A DNA stretch of 64,000 nt from assembly GCF_030913365.1 (NCBI RefSeq), contig NZ_CP133160.1:1426001-1490000 (forward strand), in the 5' to 3' direction. A model generated the notes under the pieces. The model was not told the DNA's origin. It searched no databases and saw nothing but the letters and a program-made list of their open reading frames with translations. A program made the translations under genes and the position numbers. This DNA comes from Stenotrophomonas sp. 24(2023) (GTDB taxonomy: Bacteria; Pseudomonadota; Gammaproteobacteria; Xanthomonadales; Xanthomonadaceae). How positions within the stretch are numbered: the stretch's first letter is position 1; each line of letters begins with the position of its first letter. Of the stretch, positions 10,615-20,888 are shown in pieces.

Positions 10615-12336
10615 TCAGTTGCCCGACAGCATCCGGCGGATCTTGCGGCCGATGCGGGTCAGGAAGGAATCGCCGCTGGTGGCCGCCGTGCGGACCGGGG
10701 TGGCCACCACCTGCACCGGGGTGACCGGGCTGGTGCCGTTGCCGGCATTGGCCTGCGCGCCCTCGGCACCTTCGACCGGACGGCCGTGGCGACGACGACG
10801 GCGCTTGCGCGGCTTGCGCTCGCCGTCCACGGCACCTTCCGGTGCGCCTTCGGCACGCGGCGGGCGCGGCGGGCGCGGCGCCTGGGCCACGGCGGCCTCG
10901 GCCCCTTCGACCGGGGTAGCGGCTGCCTGCTCGCCTTCCACGCGCGGCTTGCGCGGGCCACGCGGACGGCGCTCGCCGCTGCGCTCACCGTCGCGACGCT
11001 CGCCACGGCCACTGCCGGAGCGGCTGCCACTGCGACCACCGCCACGGCGTTCTTCCTCGGCGGCGCGGGCTTCGCGCGCTTCACGGAAGATCTGGCCGAC
11101 GCTTTCGTTCTCCTCGCCGTCCTCGCCAGCCGCCGGGGCCGGACGCTCCGGACGCGGCAGCGCGGTCAGCAGTTCCTTGGTGACCGGCTCGGACGGGATC
11201 TTCTGCTCGATGTACGCCTCGATGTCCGGCAGGCCCATCGCGTAGCGCTCGCAGGCGAAGCTGATCGCATCACCTTCTTCACCCAGGCGCGCGGTACGGC
11301 CGATGCGGTGCACGTAGTCTTCGGCATCGAACGGCAGGTCGTAGTTGTAGACGTACTTGATGCCATCGATGTGCAGGCCGCGGGCGGCCACGTCGGTGGC
11401 GACCAGGATTTCCAGCTGGCCCTTCTGGAAGCGGTTGAGCAGGCTCTCGCGCTTCTTCTGCGGCACATCGCCGGACAGCACGCCGACGCGGTAACCGGCC
11501 TTTTCCAGCGAACGCGCCACGCGCTCGACGAACACCTTGGTGTTGACGAAGACCATGGTGCGCGCGCCTTCGCTGCGCGACAGCAGGCCCAGCAGCAGCG
11601 GGATCTTCTCGTCATCGGCCGGGAAGTAGATGCGCTGGCGCACGCGGGCAGCGGTGATGGTCTCGGCTTCGACCACCAGCTTCTGCGGCTCGTTCATGTG
11701 CTCGTAGGCCAGCTCCAGCACGCGGTGGCTGAGGGTGGCGCTGAACAGCAGGGTCTGGCGGGTGGTGCGCTCGGGCATGCGGCGCAGCAGGAAGCGGATG
11801 TCCTTGATGAAGCCCAGGTCGAACATGCGGTCGGCTTCGTCCAGCACGCAGATCTCGCAGGCGTGCAGCGACACCACCTTGTGCTGCTTCACGTAGTCGA
11901 TCAGGCGGCCCGGGGTGGCGATGATCACGTCCACGCCCTGCTGCAGGATCTCGCGCTGCTTGTCGTAGTCCACACCGCCGTAGACCAGCGCGAAACGCAG
12001 GCCCAGGTCGGAACCGAACTTCACCGCGTCCTTGTGGATCTGGATGGCCAGCTCGCGGGTCGGGGCCAGGATCAGCGCGCGCGGGTCTTCCGGCTTGCGA
12101 TCGGCCAGCGCCGGGCGGCTCAACAGGCGGTTCACGACAGCCACCAGGAAGGCCAGGGTCTTGCCCGTGCCGGTCTGGGCCTGGCCGGCAACGTCGCCAC
12201 CGGCCAGCGCGACCGGCAGGGTCAGCGCCTGGATGGGCGTGCAGCGGGTGAAACCAGCGCCTTCAAGGCCGGCCTGCAGGGCCGGATACAGCTCGAAGGA
12301 AGAAAAGGTCAAATCGGTCAGCGGTTTGTCGCTCAT
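10615..12336 (-). CDS. rhlB: DEAD-box ATP-dependent RNA helicase RhlB
   Basis: A 573-residue RNA helicase that in E. coli works in the RNA degradosome. Motifs in order: Q motif with TRCTPIQ, motif I AQTGTGKT, Ia [14 protein letters not shown] ([13 protein letters not shown]), III SATLS, then [19 protein letters not shown] and [15 protein letters not shown]. After about residue 385 comes a long basic, low-complexity tail rich in Arg, Gly, Pro and Ala, longer than E. coli RhlB (421 residues) and typical of xanthomonad homologues. The ATG at 12336 begins [16 protein letters not shown]. It diverges from trxA-rho, an order conserved with E. coli. Confidence 0.95.
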   Translation of the reverse strand: MSDKPLTDLTFSSFELYPALQAGLEGAGFTRCTPIQALTLPVALAGGDVAGQAQTGTGKTLAFLVAVVNRLLSRPALADRKPEDPRALILAPTRELAIQIHKDAVKFGSDLGLRFALVYGGVDYDKQREILQQGVDVIIATPGRLIDYVKQHKVVSLHACEICVLDEADRMFDLGFIKDIRFLLRRMPERTTRQTLLFSATLSHRVLELAYEHMNEPQKLVVEAETITAARVRQRIYFPADDEKIPLLLGLLSRSEGARTMVFVNTKVFVERVARSLEKAGYRVGVLSGDVPQKKRESLLNRFQKGQLEILVATDVAARGLHIDGIKYVYNYDLPFDAEDYVHRIGRTARLGEEGDAISFACERYAMGLPDIEAYIEQKIPSEPVTKELLTALPRPERPAPAAGEDGEENESVGQIFREAREARAAEEERRGGGRSGSRSGSGRGERRDGERSGERRPRGPRKPRVEGEQAAATPVEGAEAAVAQAPRPPRPPRAEGAPEGAVDGERKPRKRRRRRHGRPVEGAEGAQANAGNGTSPVTPVQVVATPVRTAATSGDSFLTRIGRKIRRMLSGN

Positions 12337-12869
12337 GTGTCCGTCTTGGTATGGCCACGCGCCTGCGGGCGGCGGCACTGCAATCTGTCTGGGGCTCCGT
12401 CGCAAACTGCGGCCCCTGCGGCGGGTCGGGCAGGCCCGGGACCCCTGGGTCCGCGCGCCGCACAATGTCCCAGTTTACCGCAACCGCGCCGCCCTGCCGG
12501 GAAGACCGTCTCACCGGCTTCAGAGACGCCCCCTGCCCGGGCAACCGCAGCGCGGCGTTCACACAGCCCCACGCCACTTGAACGGGCAGGGCCCGGCCCC
12601 TGGGGTCTGCCGGTCCCCCGCCCCATATCAGGAATACAGTGAAATCCAGCACATACAGTGCATGGTGACGATCACGGTACGCTGGGTTCCAAGCAGCCGC
12701 TGCCGCTGCCCTGAGATAGGGGTACACTGCCGGCCGTGAGCGTCCAGGCATCCGCCGAGCGCACCGCGGCACACGCTGCCGCGAGGCAACGACGAGGGTC
12801 CCGCCACGGGCACGACCCAATTCACCCACCTCCGGCCTGGCCGGGTGCAATCCAAGACGAGAAACCAAG
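12337..12869. other. divergent promoter region between rhlB and trxA
   Basis: 533 bases without a convincing gene. TACACT at 12723-12728 could be a -10 for trxA, with only a weak -35 upstream. I see no ribosome-binding site plus open frame of normal codon use. The 5' regions of rhlB and trxA-rho must lie here. Confidence 0.6.
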
Positions 12870-13199
12870 ATGAGCGACAAGGTTGTACATGTCGGCGATG
12901 CCGACTTTGATAGCGCAGTGCTGAATTCCAAGGAACCGGTGCTGGTCGATTTCTGGGCCGAATGGTGCGGCCCCTGCAAGATGATCGCCCCGGCGCTGGA
13001 CGAACTGGCCGATGCCTACAAGGGCCGTGCCAAGATCGCCAAGGTCAACGTCGACAACAACCGTGCGCTGGCCGCCAAGTACCACGTGCGTTCGATCCCG
13101 TACCTGGTCGTGTTCAAGGACGGCGAGAAGGTCGGCGAGCAGATCGGTGCCGTCGGCAAGGCCCAGCTGGCGGGCCTGCTGGACAAGGCGCTGGCCTGA
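12870..13199 (+). CDS. trxA: thioredoxin
   Basis: A 109-residue cytoplasmic thiol-disulfide reductase with the active site WCGPC at Cys33/Cys36. The buried Asp27 (LVDFWAEW) and the cis-Pro in RSIPYLVVF are present, as in E. coli thioredoxin 1 (also 109 residues counting Met). Upstream is divergent rhlB, downstream is rho, the same trio as in enterobacteria. A GC-rich hairpin lies in the 246-bp gap before rho. Confidence 0.97.
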   Translation: MSDKVVHVGDADFDSAVLNSKEPVLVDFWAEWCGPCKMIAPALDELADAYKGRAKIAKVNVDNNRALAAKYHVRSIPYLVVFKDGEKVGEQIGAVGKAQLAGLLDKALA

Positions 13200-13213
13200 C
13201 CCCTGCAGTACGC

Positions 13214-13236
13214 GGCAGCCGGTGACACCGGCTGCC
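13214..13236 (+). other. hairpin between trxA and rho
   Basis: A 10-bp perfect stem GGCAGCCGGT / ACCGGCTGCC with loop GAC lies 14 bases after the trxA stop. No T-run follows. It may protect the trxA 3' end or form part of the rho leader; E. coli rho is autoregulated through its leader. Confidence 0.5.
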
Positions 13237-13445
13237 GGCAGGCGCCCTGCCTGCTGAATGTCCCTTCGCAGCGGCCCTTGCACGGCGCTGCGCGCCGGTG
13301 CTAACGTCGGCATATCCGGTACGCGTTCGCGTGCCGCATCTTCTGGATACGCCGCCCTCCCAGGGGTTGTCGCCCGTCCAGACCCATTCCCCATCGTTCG
13401 CCGCCCCAGCCGGGCGCTCGCACCTTCAAGCGAGGAATAACGCTC

Positions 13446-15191
13446 TTGTCCGATAACACTCCTGAAACCGGCAGCGCCGATGCGCCCGCCGAAAAGCGCG
13501 TGCGCAAGGCCCGCGTGAGCAAGGCTGCCGCTCCGGCCGCCGCCGAAACCAGTGCTGCACCCGCGCAGCCGGCCCTGCCGCTGGCCGCCGCGCCGGAGGC
13601 CCCGGCCCCCGCTGCTGCGCCGAGCGCGCCCGCCGCCGATGCCCCCGCCAGTGGCGGCGGTGAGGGTGGTGAAGGCCGCGAATCCGGCCAGCCGCGCCAG
13701 CAGAACCACCAGGGCGGTGGCCAGAACCAGGGGCAGAACTCCCCCTACAACCAGAATGGCCAGAATGGCCAGAATGGCCAGCAGGGCCAGGGCAACCGCC
13801 GCGACCGTTTCCGCAACCGCCGCGACCGTGACCGCAACCGCAACCGCGATGACGGCATGCCGCAGGACGGCGGCGAGCAGCAGCCCTTCGTGCCGCGCCC
13901 GCATGCCAACGTCCCCGAAGGCTTCCCGGTCTATTCGCTGAGCGACCTCAAGCGCATGCCGGCGCAGAAGCTGCTGGAAATCGCCGAGCAGCTGCAGATT
14001 TCCGAAGGCGTCGCCCGCGCCCGCAAGCAGGACGTCATCTTCGCCCTGCTCAAGGTGCTGACCCGCCACGGTGACGGCGTGGCCGCCGACGGCGTGCTGG
14101 AAATCCTGCCCGATGGCTTCGGCTTCCTGCGTGCCGCCGAGGCCAGCTACCTGGCCGGCCCGGACGACACCTACATCTCGCCCAGCCAGATCCGCCGCTT
14201 CAACCTGCGCACCGGCGACCACATCTCCGGCCGCATCCGCTTCCCGAAGGACGGCGAGCGCTACTTCGCACTGAACATCGTCGACACCATCAATGGTGAG
14301 CCGCTGGAAGCGTCGAAGAACAAGGTGCTGTTCGAGAACCTGACCCCGCTGTTCCCGCGCCGCCGCTTCACCCTGGAGCGTGGCAACGGTTCGTCCGAAG
14401 ACATCACCGGCCGCATCCTCGACCTGATGGCGCCGCAGGGCAAGGGCCAGCGCTCGCTCATCGTTTCCCAGCCCAAGGCGGGCAAGACGATGATGATGCA
14501 GCAGGTGGCCACGGCCATCACCACCAACCATCCGGACGTGCACCTGATCGTGCTGCTGATCGACGAGCGCCCGGAAGAAGTGACCGAAATGCAGCGCACC
14601 GTGCGCGGCGAGGTCATCAGCTCGACCTTCGATGAACCGGCCGCGCGCCACGTGCAGGTGGCCGAAATGGTCATCGAGCGCGCCAAGCGCCTGGTCGAGC
14701 ACAAGAAGGACGTGGTGATCCTGCTCGACTCGATCACCCGCCTGGCCCGCGCCTACAACAACGTGGTGCCGAGCTCGGGCAAGGTGCTGACCGGTGGTGT
14801 GGACGCCAACGCCCTGCACCGCCCGAAGCGCTTCTTCGGTGCCGCGCGCAACGTGGAAGAAGGCGGCAGCCTGACCATCATCGCCACCGCGCTGGTCGAT
14901 ACCGGCTCGAAGATGGACGAAGTGATCTACGAAGAGTTCAAGGGCACCGGCAACAGCGAAGTGCACCTGAGCCGCCGCATCGCTGAAAAGCGCGTGTTCC
15001 CGGCCATCGACATCAACCGGTCCGGCACCCGCCGCGAAGACCTGCTGATCGAACCGGAGCTGCTGCAGAAGATCTGGATCCTGCGCAAGCTGCTGCATCC
15101 GATGGATGAAATGGCCGCGATGGAATTCCTGCTGGACAAGATGAAGAACACCAAGTCCAACGACGAGTTCTTCGGTTCGATGAAGCGGTAA
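13446..15191 (+). CDS. rho: transcription termination factor Rho with long N-terminal extension
   Basis: A 581-residue hexameric RNA-dependent ATPase that ends transcription. The Rho core starts near residue 165 ([20 protein letters not shown]), followed by the cold-shock-like RNA-binding domain (DGFGFLR), Walker A QPKAGKT at 342-348, Walker B ([11 protein letters not shown]) and the Q/R loops. The first 165 residues are extra compared with E. coli Rho (419): an Ala/Pro-rich part (about 28-68), a Gly/Gln/Asn-rich part with GQN repeats (about 87-116) and an Arg/Asn-rich part (117-136). The start is TTG, with GAGGAA upstream. A strong terminator follows. Confidence 0.96.
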   Translation: MSDNTPETGSADAPAEKRVRKARVSKAAAPAAAETSAAPAQPALPLAAAPEAPAPAAAPSAPAADAPASGGGEGGEGRESGQPRQQNHQGGGQNQGQNSPYNQNGQNGQNGQQGQGNRRDRFRNRRDRDRNRNRDDGMPQDGGEQQPFVPRPHANVPEGFPVYSLSDLKRMPAQKLLEIAEQLQISEGVARARKQDVIFALLKVLTRHGDGVAADGVLEILPDGFGFLRAAEASYLAGPDDTYISPSQIRRFNLRTGDHISGRIRFPKDGERYFALNIVDTINGEPLEASKNKVLFENLTPLFPRRRFTLERGNGSSEDITGRILDLMAPQGKGQRSLIVSQPKAGKTMMMQQVATAITTNHPDVHLIVLLIDERPEEVTEMQRTVRGEVISSTFDEPAARHVQVAEMVIERAKRLVEHKKDVVILLDSITRLARAYNNVVPSSGKVLTGGVDANALHRPKRFFGAARNVEEGGSLTIIATALVDTGSKMDEVIYEEFKGTGNSEVHLSRRIAEKRVFPAIDINRSGTRREDLLIEPELLQKIWILRKLLHPMDEMAAMEFLLDKMKNTKSNDEFFGSMKR

Positions 15192-15203
15192 AGCGACAAG
15201 AAG

Positions 15204-15231
15204 AAAGCCCCGCGCTGCGGGGCTTTTTTTT
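15204..15231 (+). terminator. intrinsic terminator after rho
   Basis: Stem AAAGCCCCGC / GCGGGGCTTT with loop GCT, followed by a run of eight T. It begins 12 bases after the rho stop. Confidence 0.93.
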
Positions 15232-15247
15232 GCCTTCGGGAAAGGCC

Positions 15248-15333
15248 ATCCACGCATGGCGTGGATCTACCCGACCCTGATGATCCACGCATGGCGTGGA
15301 TCTACCCGATCCCTGATCCACGCATGGCGTGGA
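15248..15333. repeat. three tandem SMAG-type REP palindromes
   Basis: Three copies of ATCCACGCATGGCGTGGA lie at 15248-15270, 15282-15305 and 15315-15333. The first two end in TCTAC (GTAG on the other strand), separated by similar CCGA-containing spacers. All three have the same orientation, unlike the mixed cluster at 5881. They sit between the rho terminator and the GH3 stop. Confidence 0.88.
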
Positions 15334-15378
15334 GGGGCGCGCGGTGCCGCCGGGCAGGGCCCGGCGCATCCAACCCTG

Positions 15379-17910
15379 TTATGGGCAGGCCACCGCGCCT
15401 GCTGTACCGGCGGTATTGGCGGTCAGCTTGACCTGGGTGAAGGCCGCGGCGAACGGCGCGCCCGCACTGACCACGAACGGGGCTTCCACCGCGCCCAGGT
15501 CCACGCCCTGCCTGGCAAAACACGCCAGTGGCACGGTCACGGTCTGCTTCTGCCCGGGCGACAGCGTGCCCAGCAGCGGGGCGATATCCACCCCACCCTC
15601 GCAGCCGGTGCCGCACTGCATGGTCACCTTCACCGGCGAGGCCGGGCGCTTCACCAGCTGCACGTCGAACTGCAGCGCACCGTTGCTGCGCGCCAGCGCC
15701 CCCAGGTTGCGGCGCGAGGTGCTGCGGGCGATCAGCTGCGCCGAGGCCAGCCAGGTCACTTCCTTGGCATCCTGCTGGGTGTTCACCTGTACGGTGCGCA
15801 CCTGCACCACCGGCTGGGTGGTGGGCCAGCGCAGGGTGGCATTGAGATCATTGCCCAGCGGCTGCGTCGCACCGCCGGCAGCCACGTGCAGCGCGAACGG
15901 CGGCGTATCGGCGCGGTTGAAGATCGGCAGCGTCGTCACCTCGCCACAGCTGTCCGGGTTGGCTTCCGGCAGGCGTGCGACCTTGCCCGGGGCGGCATAG
16001 CGCAGGCCATAGCCCAACGCGAACAGTGCCGGCTTCTTCGCATCGGGCTGGTCGATCGGTGCCGGGCACGGCACGCCCGGCCACGGGAAGCTGAGACGGC
16101 CGCGGAAGTCGTGCGCGGGCTTGCCATCCTTGCCAGCCACCAGCACATCGGTGATGCCCTTGCCCTCGGTACCCGGCAGCCAGGCGGCAACGAACGCGCT
16201 GGACAGATTGAGCAGGTCGTTGGTGTACATCGGCCGCCCGGACATATAGACCGTCACCACCGGCTTGCCGGTGGCGGCCGCCGCCTTGAGCGCGGCCAGG
16301 TCCTGCGGGTAGGCGCGGCTGTGGCTGACCGTATCCGAAGCGATGATGTCGCCATTGGTTTCGGCATACGGCGTTTCGCCGATCACCGCCACCACCACGT
16401 CGAACGCCGTCGGGTCGGCCACCTTGCCATCGGCACTGAAGGTCACATGGTCGGCGCCCAGTTCCGCACGCAGCGCACCCAGTACCGAATCGGCGTTGGG
16501 GAAGTCGGCGTTCGCGTTCTCCGTGCCCTGCCAGGTCAGCGACCAGCCACCGGACTGGTCGCCCACGCTGTCGCCCCCCTTGCCGACCACCAGCACGCGC
16601 GCATCTCGGCGCAGCGGCAGGGCCTTGCCTTCGTTCTTCAGCAGCACCAGCGATTCGCGTACCGCGCGGCGCGCCAGCTCGCGATGCTGCACGGCAGCGG
16701 CATCACCGGCGTAACGGCTGTCGGACGGCTTGTGGTTGAACAGGCCTGCGCGCAGCTTCACGCGCAGGATGCGGGTAACCGCGTCATCAATGCGGGCCAT
16801 CGGGATCTGGCCTTTCTCGACCTGGGCGATGGTGTTGGCGATGAACGCCTTCCAGTCGTCGGGCACCATCACCATGTCGATGCCCGCGTTGATGGCCTGG
16901 GCACAGCTGTCGTTGCGGCAACCGGGCACCTGGGCGATGCCGTTCCAGTCGGACACCACGAAGCCATCAAACCCCATCTTGTCCTTGAGCGCGCCGGTCA
17001 GCAGCGCCTTGCTGCCGTGCATCTTGCCGTAGTCGATGCCACCGGCGCGGTCGTTCCAGCTGTTGAACGACGCCATCACGGTCTGCGCGCCTTCGGCCAG
17101 CGCCCCGTAATAGCCCTGCGCGTGCACGTTGATCATGGTGGCCTTGTCCACCAGGGCTTCGCCCTGGTCGCGGCCGTTGTCGGTCGCCCCATCGCCGAGG
17201 AAATGCTTGGCGGTGGCCACCACGTTGCCGTCATCGGCGAAGTGGCCCTGTGCGCCCTTCACGTAGGCATGGGCAAACGCACGGATGACCGCCGGATCGG
17301 ACGAATAGCTTTCATAGGTGCGGCCCCAGCGTGGATCGTGCGCCACCGCCAGCGTGGGGGCGAACACCCAGCCGATGCCGGTGGCACGCACCGACTGCGC
17401 GGTGGCCTGGCCGATGCGTTCGATCAGCTGCGCATCGCCGGCCGCGCCCAGGCCGATGTTATGCGGGAACAGCGTGGCCCCCAGCACATTGTTGTGGCCG
17501 TGCACCGCATCGGTTCCCCAGATCACCGGCACCGGCGTCTTCGCATCGGTGGCCAGCGAGGCGGCGTGGTAGGCATCGGCCAGCTTCAGCCAGTCGGCCA
17601 CCGAGGCGTGCTTGTTCATGCCCGGCCACGAACCGCCCCCGTTGAGTACCGAGCCGATGTAGTAGCGGCGCACGTCGTCCGGGGTGATGGTCTTGATCTC
17701 GGCCTGGGTCATCTGCCCGACCTTCTGGGCCAGCGTCATCTGCGCCAGGATCTGCTGCACGCGCTGCTCGATGGCGGCATCCGGTGCGATGGCGCTGGTG
17801 ACCTGCGGCCACTCCTGCAGGCGCTCGCCGCTGGCGGGTACGGCACCGGCCGGTGCGGCAAGTGCAGCCAGCAGGCAGGCGGCAAGGATGGTCCGGGTGG
17901 GGCTGTTCAC
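15379..17910 (-). CDS. secreted glycoside hydrolase family 3 beta-glucosidase (exo-1,4/1,3-beta-glucosidase type)
   Basis: An 843-residue exported enzyme expected to remove beta-linked glucose from oligosaccharide ends. A signal peptide covers residues 1-23 (TRTILAACLLAALAAPAGA). The GH3 N-domain has AKHFLGDG (about 234-241) and the nucleophile Asp321 in GFVVSDWNG. The second GH3 domain and a C-terminal domain follow; the length fits periplasmic exo-glucosidases of Xanthomonas. The GTG start at 17910 is chosen because GGAGGT lies seven bases upstream and the signal peptide starts there; an extension to 17991 has no such support. It diverges from the LacI gene, and an operator palindrome lies about 125 bp upstream. 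Confidence 0.9.
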   Translation of the reverse strand: MNSPTRTILAACLLAALAAPAGAVPASGERLQEWPQVTSAIAPDAAIEQRVQQILAQMTLAQKVGQMTQAEIKTITPDDVRRYYIGSVLNGGGSWPGMNKHASVADWLKLADAYHAASLATDAKTPVPVIWGTDAVHGHNNVLGATLFPHNIGLGAAGDAQLIERIGQATAQSVRATGIGWVFAPTLAVAHDPRWGRTYESYSSDPAVIRAFAHAYVKGAQGHFADDGNVVATAKHFLGDGATDNGRDQGEALVDKATMINVHAQGYYGALAEGAQTVMASFNSWNDRAGGIDYGKMHGSKALLTGALKDKMGFDGFVVSDWNGIAQVPGCRNDSCAQAINAGIDMVMVPDDWKAFIANTIAQVEKGQIPMARIDDAVTRILRVKLRAGLFNHKPSDSRYAGDAAAVQHRELARRAVRESLVLLKNEGKALPLRRDARVLVVGKGGDSVGDQSGGWSLTWQGTENANADFPNADSVLGALRAELGADHVTFSADGKVADPTAFDVVVAVIGETPYAETNGDIIASDTVSHSRAYPQDLAALKAAAATGKPVVTVYMSGRPMYTNDLLNLSSAFVAAWLPGTEGKGITDVLVAGKDGKPAHDFRGRLSFPWPGVPCPAPIDQPDAKKPALFALGYGLRYAAPGKVARLPEANPDSCGEVTTLPIFNRADTPPFALHVAAGGATQPLGNDLNATLRWPTTQPVVQVRTVQVNTQQDAKEVTWLASAQLIARSTSRRNLGALARSNGALQFDVQLVKRPASPVKVTMQCGTGCEGGVDIAPLLGTLSPGQKQTVTVPLACFARQGVDLGAVEAPFVVSAGAPFAAAFTQVKLTANTAGTAGAVACP

Positions 17911-18032
17911 TGCATCTACCTCCGTGGTGGATGGGGCGACGATCGAGCGGGCGCGCTGCCGCCGGTGCCGTCGCCCGGAAGGCGGTAGCACGGTGGCATC
18001 AAGGCAACAGCGGATGGATCAGCGCCCCTGTC

Positions 18033-18046
18033 TGACAGCGCTGTCA
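18033..18046. promoter_or_regulatory. LacI-type operator palindrome TGACAGCGCTGTCA
   Basis: A perfect 14-bp palindrome in the 382-bp gap between the divergent GH3 and LacI genes. The same sequence with one change lies at the TonB-receptor promoter (20890-20903) and an 11-base partial match lies before the permease gene. Even-numbered palindromes with a central CG are typical for LacI-family repressors. Nothing else definite was seen in this gap. Confidence 0.7.
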
Positions 18047-18292
18047 TATCGGCCCGCTGCGGCGGTGTCAACCCGCACCGGCCGCAACCTGCCGGCAGCC
18101 ACGCAGCGGCGGGCTTTGCCACGCTGCCCGTGTGCCAGCGGGCACGTCGGGTGCTGCATCGCCGCATGGAAATGCCGGTGCGCAAAATGCCATCGTGTCG
18201 TGGCAACATCCGCCTCCATCGGCAAGACCGACGTGCCACGGACGCACTACCATCGGCGCGTTCCAACCGCCTTCCAGGAGATCCACCGCATC

Positions 18293-19300
18293 ATGCGCAG
18301 TCGAATCGAAGATGTTGCCGCCGTTGCCGGTGTATCGATCAAGACCGTTTCCCGGGTGCTCAACAACGAGCCCAACGTGCGCGCCGAAACGCGCGAGCGG
18401 GTGCTGGCGGCTGTCACCCGGCTGGGCTACAAGCCGAACCTGTCGGCGCGCAGCCTGGCCGGCCAGCGTTCCTATGCGCTGGCACTGGTCTACAACAATC
18501 CATCACGCAATTACCTGATGGAAATCCAGAATGGCATGCTCGAAGCCTGCCATGCGCAGCACTACAACCTGATCCTGGGGCCGGTGGGCATCGGCCGCCG
18601 CACGCTGCCGGACCTGGCGGCGCTGTTCGAGAATTCGCGCCCCGACGGCGTGGTGCTGATTCCGCCGCTGACCGATGACGCCGTGGTGCTGTCCTACCTG
18701 GAACAGCACGAGATTCCGTTCGTGTGCATCGCCCCGCGCCACCCGCAGGGCCGCATTGGCGTGCGCATGGACGAAACCACCGCCGTGGTGGAACTCATCG
18801 GCCACCTGGTCGCGCAGGGCCACCGCCGCATCGGCCACATCAAGGGTCCGCGCGCACACGGGGCCTGCCAGTGGCGGCACGCCGGCTACCGGCAGGCCCT
18901 GCAGCAGGCAGGCATCGCCTATGACCCGTCACTGGTGGTCAACGGGCAGTTCTCCTTCGAATCGGGCGTGGACGCGGCCAACGTGCTGCTGGACCTGCCG
19001 CAGCCGCCCACCGCCATTTTTGCCGCGAACGACGACATGGCCGCCGCCGTGTACCGCGTCGCCGGGCAGCGTGGCCTGCGCATCCCGCGCGACCTGTCGG
19101 TCTGTGGCTTCGATGACACGCCCATCGCCGGGCACATCTACCCCGCCCTGACGACGGTGCGCCAGCCGACCTCGCACATGGGCCGGCTGGCCACCGAACA
19201 GCTTATCCAGCATCTGCGCGCCGCCGATGCCGGCAGCATGATCACCGTCGATCATGCCGTGCTGGTGCGTGAATCGACGGCAAGCCCGCGCCGGCGCTGA
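18293..19300 (+). CDS. LacI-family transcriptional regulator
   Basis: A 335-residue repressor. The helix-turn-helix and hinge are at the N-terminus (IEDVAAVAGVSIKTVSRVLN, then LGYKPNLSARSLAG), followed by a periplasmic-binding-protein-like sugar sensor (RPDGVVLIPPL, FAANDDMAAAVYRVAGQRG, SVCGFDDTPIAGHIYPALTT). The ATG at 18293 is the only in-frame start beside the HTH; AGGAG lies a rather long 12 bases upstream. It lies between GH3 and permease genes, and the matching operators make it the probable local repressor. Inducer is unknown, likely a gluco-oligosaccharide or glucose. It converges on the permease gene with a 7-bp gap. Confidence 0.93.
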   Translation: MRSRIEDVAAVAGVSIKTVSRVLNNEPNVRAETRERVLAAVTRLGYKPNLSARSLAGQRSYALALVYNNPSRNYLMEIQNGMLEACHAQHYNLILGPVGIGRRTLPDLAALFENSRPDGVVLIPPLTDDAVVLSYLEQHEIPFVCIAPRHPQGRIGVRMDETTAVVELIGHLVAQGHRRIGHIKGPRAHGACQWRHAGYRQALQQAGIAYDPSLVVNGQFSFESGVDAANVLLDLPQPPTAIFAANDDMAAAVYRVAGQRGLRIPRDLSVCGFDDTPIAGHIYPALTTVRQPTSHMGRLATEQLIQHLRAADAGSMITVDHAVLVRESTASPRRR

Positions 19301-19307
19301 AGGCCCG

Positions 19308-20582
19308 TTACGCCTGCGGCCGCGAGCCGCGCCAGGCGTACCACGCGATGTACAGGTAGCACAGCACCGGCAGCAGGAACGACAGCTGCAATCCCTGGTG
19401 GTCGGCCACCCAGCCCATCGCCAGCGGCACCACGGCCCCACCGACGATGGCCATCACCAGCAGGCTCGATGCCTGCCCGGTCAGTGCGCCCATGCGCGCG
19501 ATGCCCAGTGCGAAGATGGTCGGGAACATGATCGAATTGAACAGGCCGATGCTGACCACGCTCCACTTGGCCACTTCGCCGCCGGTGGTCAGGGTCACGC
19601 CCAGCAGGCCGACCACCACCAGCGCGAACACGCCCAGCAGGTGCCGCGGGTCCATGCGTGCCAGCAGCACGGTGCCGGCCAGCCGACCGATCAGCGCACC
19701 GCCCCAGTACATCGATACATAGCGCGTGGCCTCCTGTTCGCTCATGCCATGGCCGATGCCCGGCATGGACAGGAAATTGACCAGCACGCTGCCGATCGAT
19801 ACTTCCGCGCCGACGTAGAAGAAGATCGCCAGCACGCCCAGCCGCACATGGCGGTGACGCAGCGCATCGGCCAGGCGCCCGCGGCCGGCGTCGGTACCTT
19901 CGACCCCGGCAATCACCGGCAAACGGAACATCCAGATCGCCGCGGCAAGCACGAACAGCGCCACGGCCAGGCCGAAGTACGGTACCTGCACCGATTGCGC
20001 TTCCGCAGCGCGGTAGGCCAGCGCTTCGGCCGGCGCCAGCAGCGCCAGCTGTTCCTCGCTGCGCGGCTGGGCCGACAGGATCAACAGGCCACCGAACAGC
20101 GGCGCGATGGTGGTACCCAGCGAGTTCATCGACTGCGCCAGGGTCAGGCGGCTGGAACTGGTCTGTTCCGGGCCCAGCAGCGCGACATAGGGGTTGGCCG
20201 CGACCTGCAGCACGGTGATGCCCGTGGCCAGCACGAACAGCGCAGCCAGGAACAGCCCGTACACATGCGCGGCCGCAGCCGGCCAGAACAGCAGTGCCCC
20301 CACCCCGGCAATGGCCAGCCCGGCCACGATGCCGCGCTTGTAGCCAACGGCAGCCACCAGGCGGCCGGCAGGCAGGGACATCAGGAAATAGGCACCGAAG
20401 AAGGTGAACTGGATCAGCATCGCCTGCACCCAGCTCAACGCGAAGGCGGCCTTCAGGTGCGGGATGAGGATGTCGTTGAGGCAGGTGATGAAGCCCCACA
20501 TGAAGAAAATCGCGGTGACCACCGCCAGCGCCACGCCATTACCCTGCACGTGATGCCCGCGAACTGCAGCAGGTGTGTCCAT
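19308..20582 (-). CDS. MFS sugar permease (FucP/GluP-type glucose/galactose transporter)
   Basis: A 424-residue inner-membrane transporter with about 12 membrane helices. The N-terminal part FFMWGFITCLNDILIPHLK is the hallmark of the FucP/GluP branch (glucose, galactose, fucose symport with H+). The loop PAGRLVAAVGYKRG matches the family. The ATG at 20582 has GAGGA seven bases upstream; longer frames are not supported. It is divergent from the TonB receptor, with a partial operator at 20652-20665. Probable role: moving the monosaccharide released by the GH3 enzyme into the cytoplasm. Confidence 0.9.
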   Translation of the reverse strand: MDTPAAVRGHHVQGNGVALAVVTAIFFMWGFITCLNDILIPHLKAAFALSWVQAMLIQFTFFGAYFLMSLPAGRLVAAVGYKRGIVAGLAIAGVGALLFWPAAAAHVYGLFLAALFVLATGITVLQVAANPYVALLGPEQTSSSRLTLAQSMNSLGTTIAPLFGGLLILSAQPRSEEQLALLAPAEALAYRAAEAQSVQVPYFGLAVALFVLAAAIWMFRLPVIAGVEGTDAGRGRLADALRHRHVRLGVLAIFFYVGAEVSIGSVLVNFLSMPGIGHGMSEQEATRYVSMYWGGALIGRLAGTVLLARMDPRHLLGVFALVVVGLLGVTLTTGGEVAKWSVVSIGLFNSIMFPTIFALGIARMGALTGQASSLLVMAIVGGAVVPLAMGWVADHQGLQLSFLLPVLCYLYIAWYAWRGSRPQA

Positions 20583-20651
20583 TGCATGTCCTCGAGGTTG
20601 TGAACGCCGGCCACGCGGCGGCCACACATGGAACCCGCTTCGGTCCCGGTT

Positions 20652-20665
20652 GTCCAGCGCTGTCA
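20652..20665. promoter_or_regulatory. partial LacI-type operator upstream of the permease
   Basis: The last 11 bases, CAGCGCTGTCA, are identical to the operator at 18033-18046, while the first three differ. It lies 70 bp before the permease ATG. This is weaker than the other two sites. Confidence 0.45.
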
Positions 20666-20888
20666 CGCGATGAATCCGCGGGCCTGCGACCATCGCCGGA
20701 AGCGGTCCGCGCAGTTTCGTTCTGCACTGCACAACAACATCACCGGGCTGAACCGGCAGCGCTCCAATCGCTGAAAAATGCGTAGAAACGCCTGTACCAA
20801 GGCATTTCCGCCGATTGGCCACCCTGTGCCCGGCACGACGCCACGGGCAGCCGGGCGCACCCACCGGGGCGCTCTGCATGGCAGTTTG

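Noticed and set aside
12337..12869. Small genes in the rhlB-trxA gap
   Set aside because: Candidate frames lack ribosome-binding sites, have shadow-like composition and match no family I know.
15256..17988. 910-codon open frame on the plus strand opposite the GH3 gene
   Set aside because: The GH3 protein has a signal peptide, catalytic motif and ribosome-binding site; the opposite frame has none and is a compositional artefact.
18293..18310. Start of the LacI protein upstream of 18293
   Set aside because: The frame is open to 17684 but the added residues are antisense to GH3 and unlike LacI proteins.
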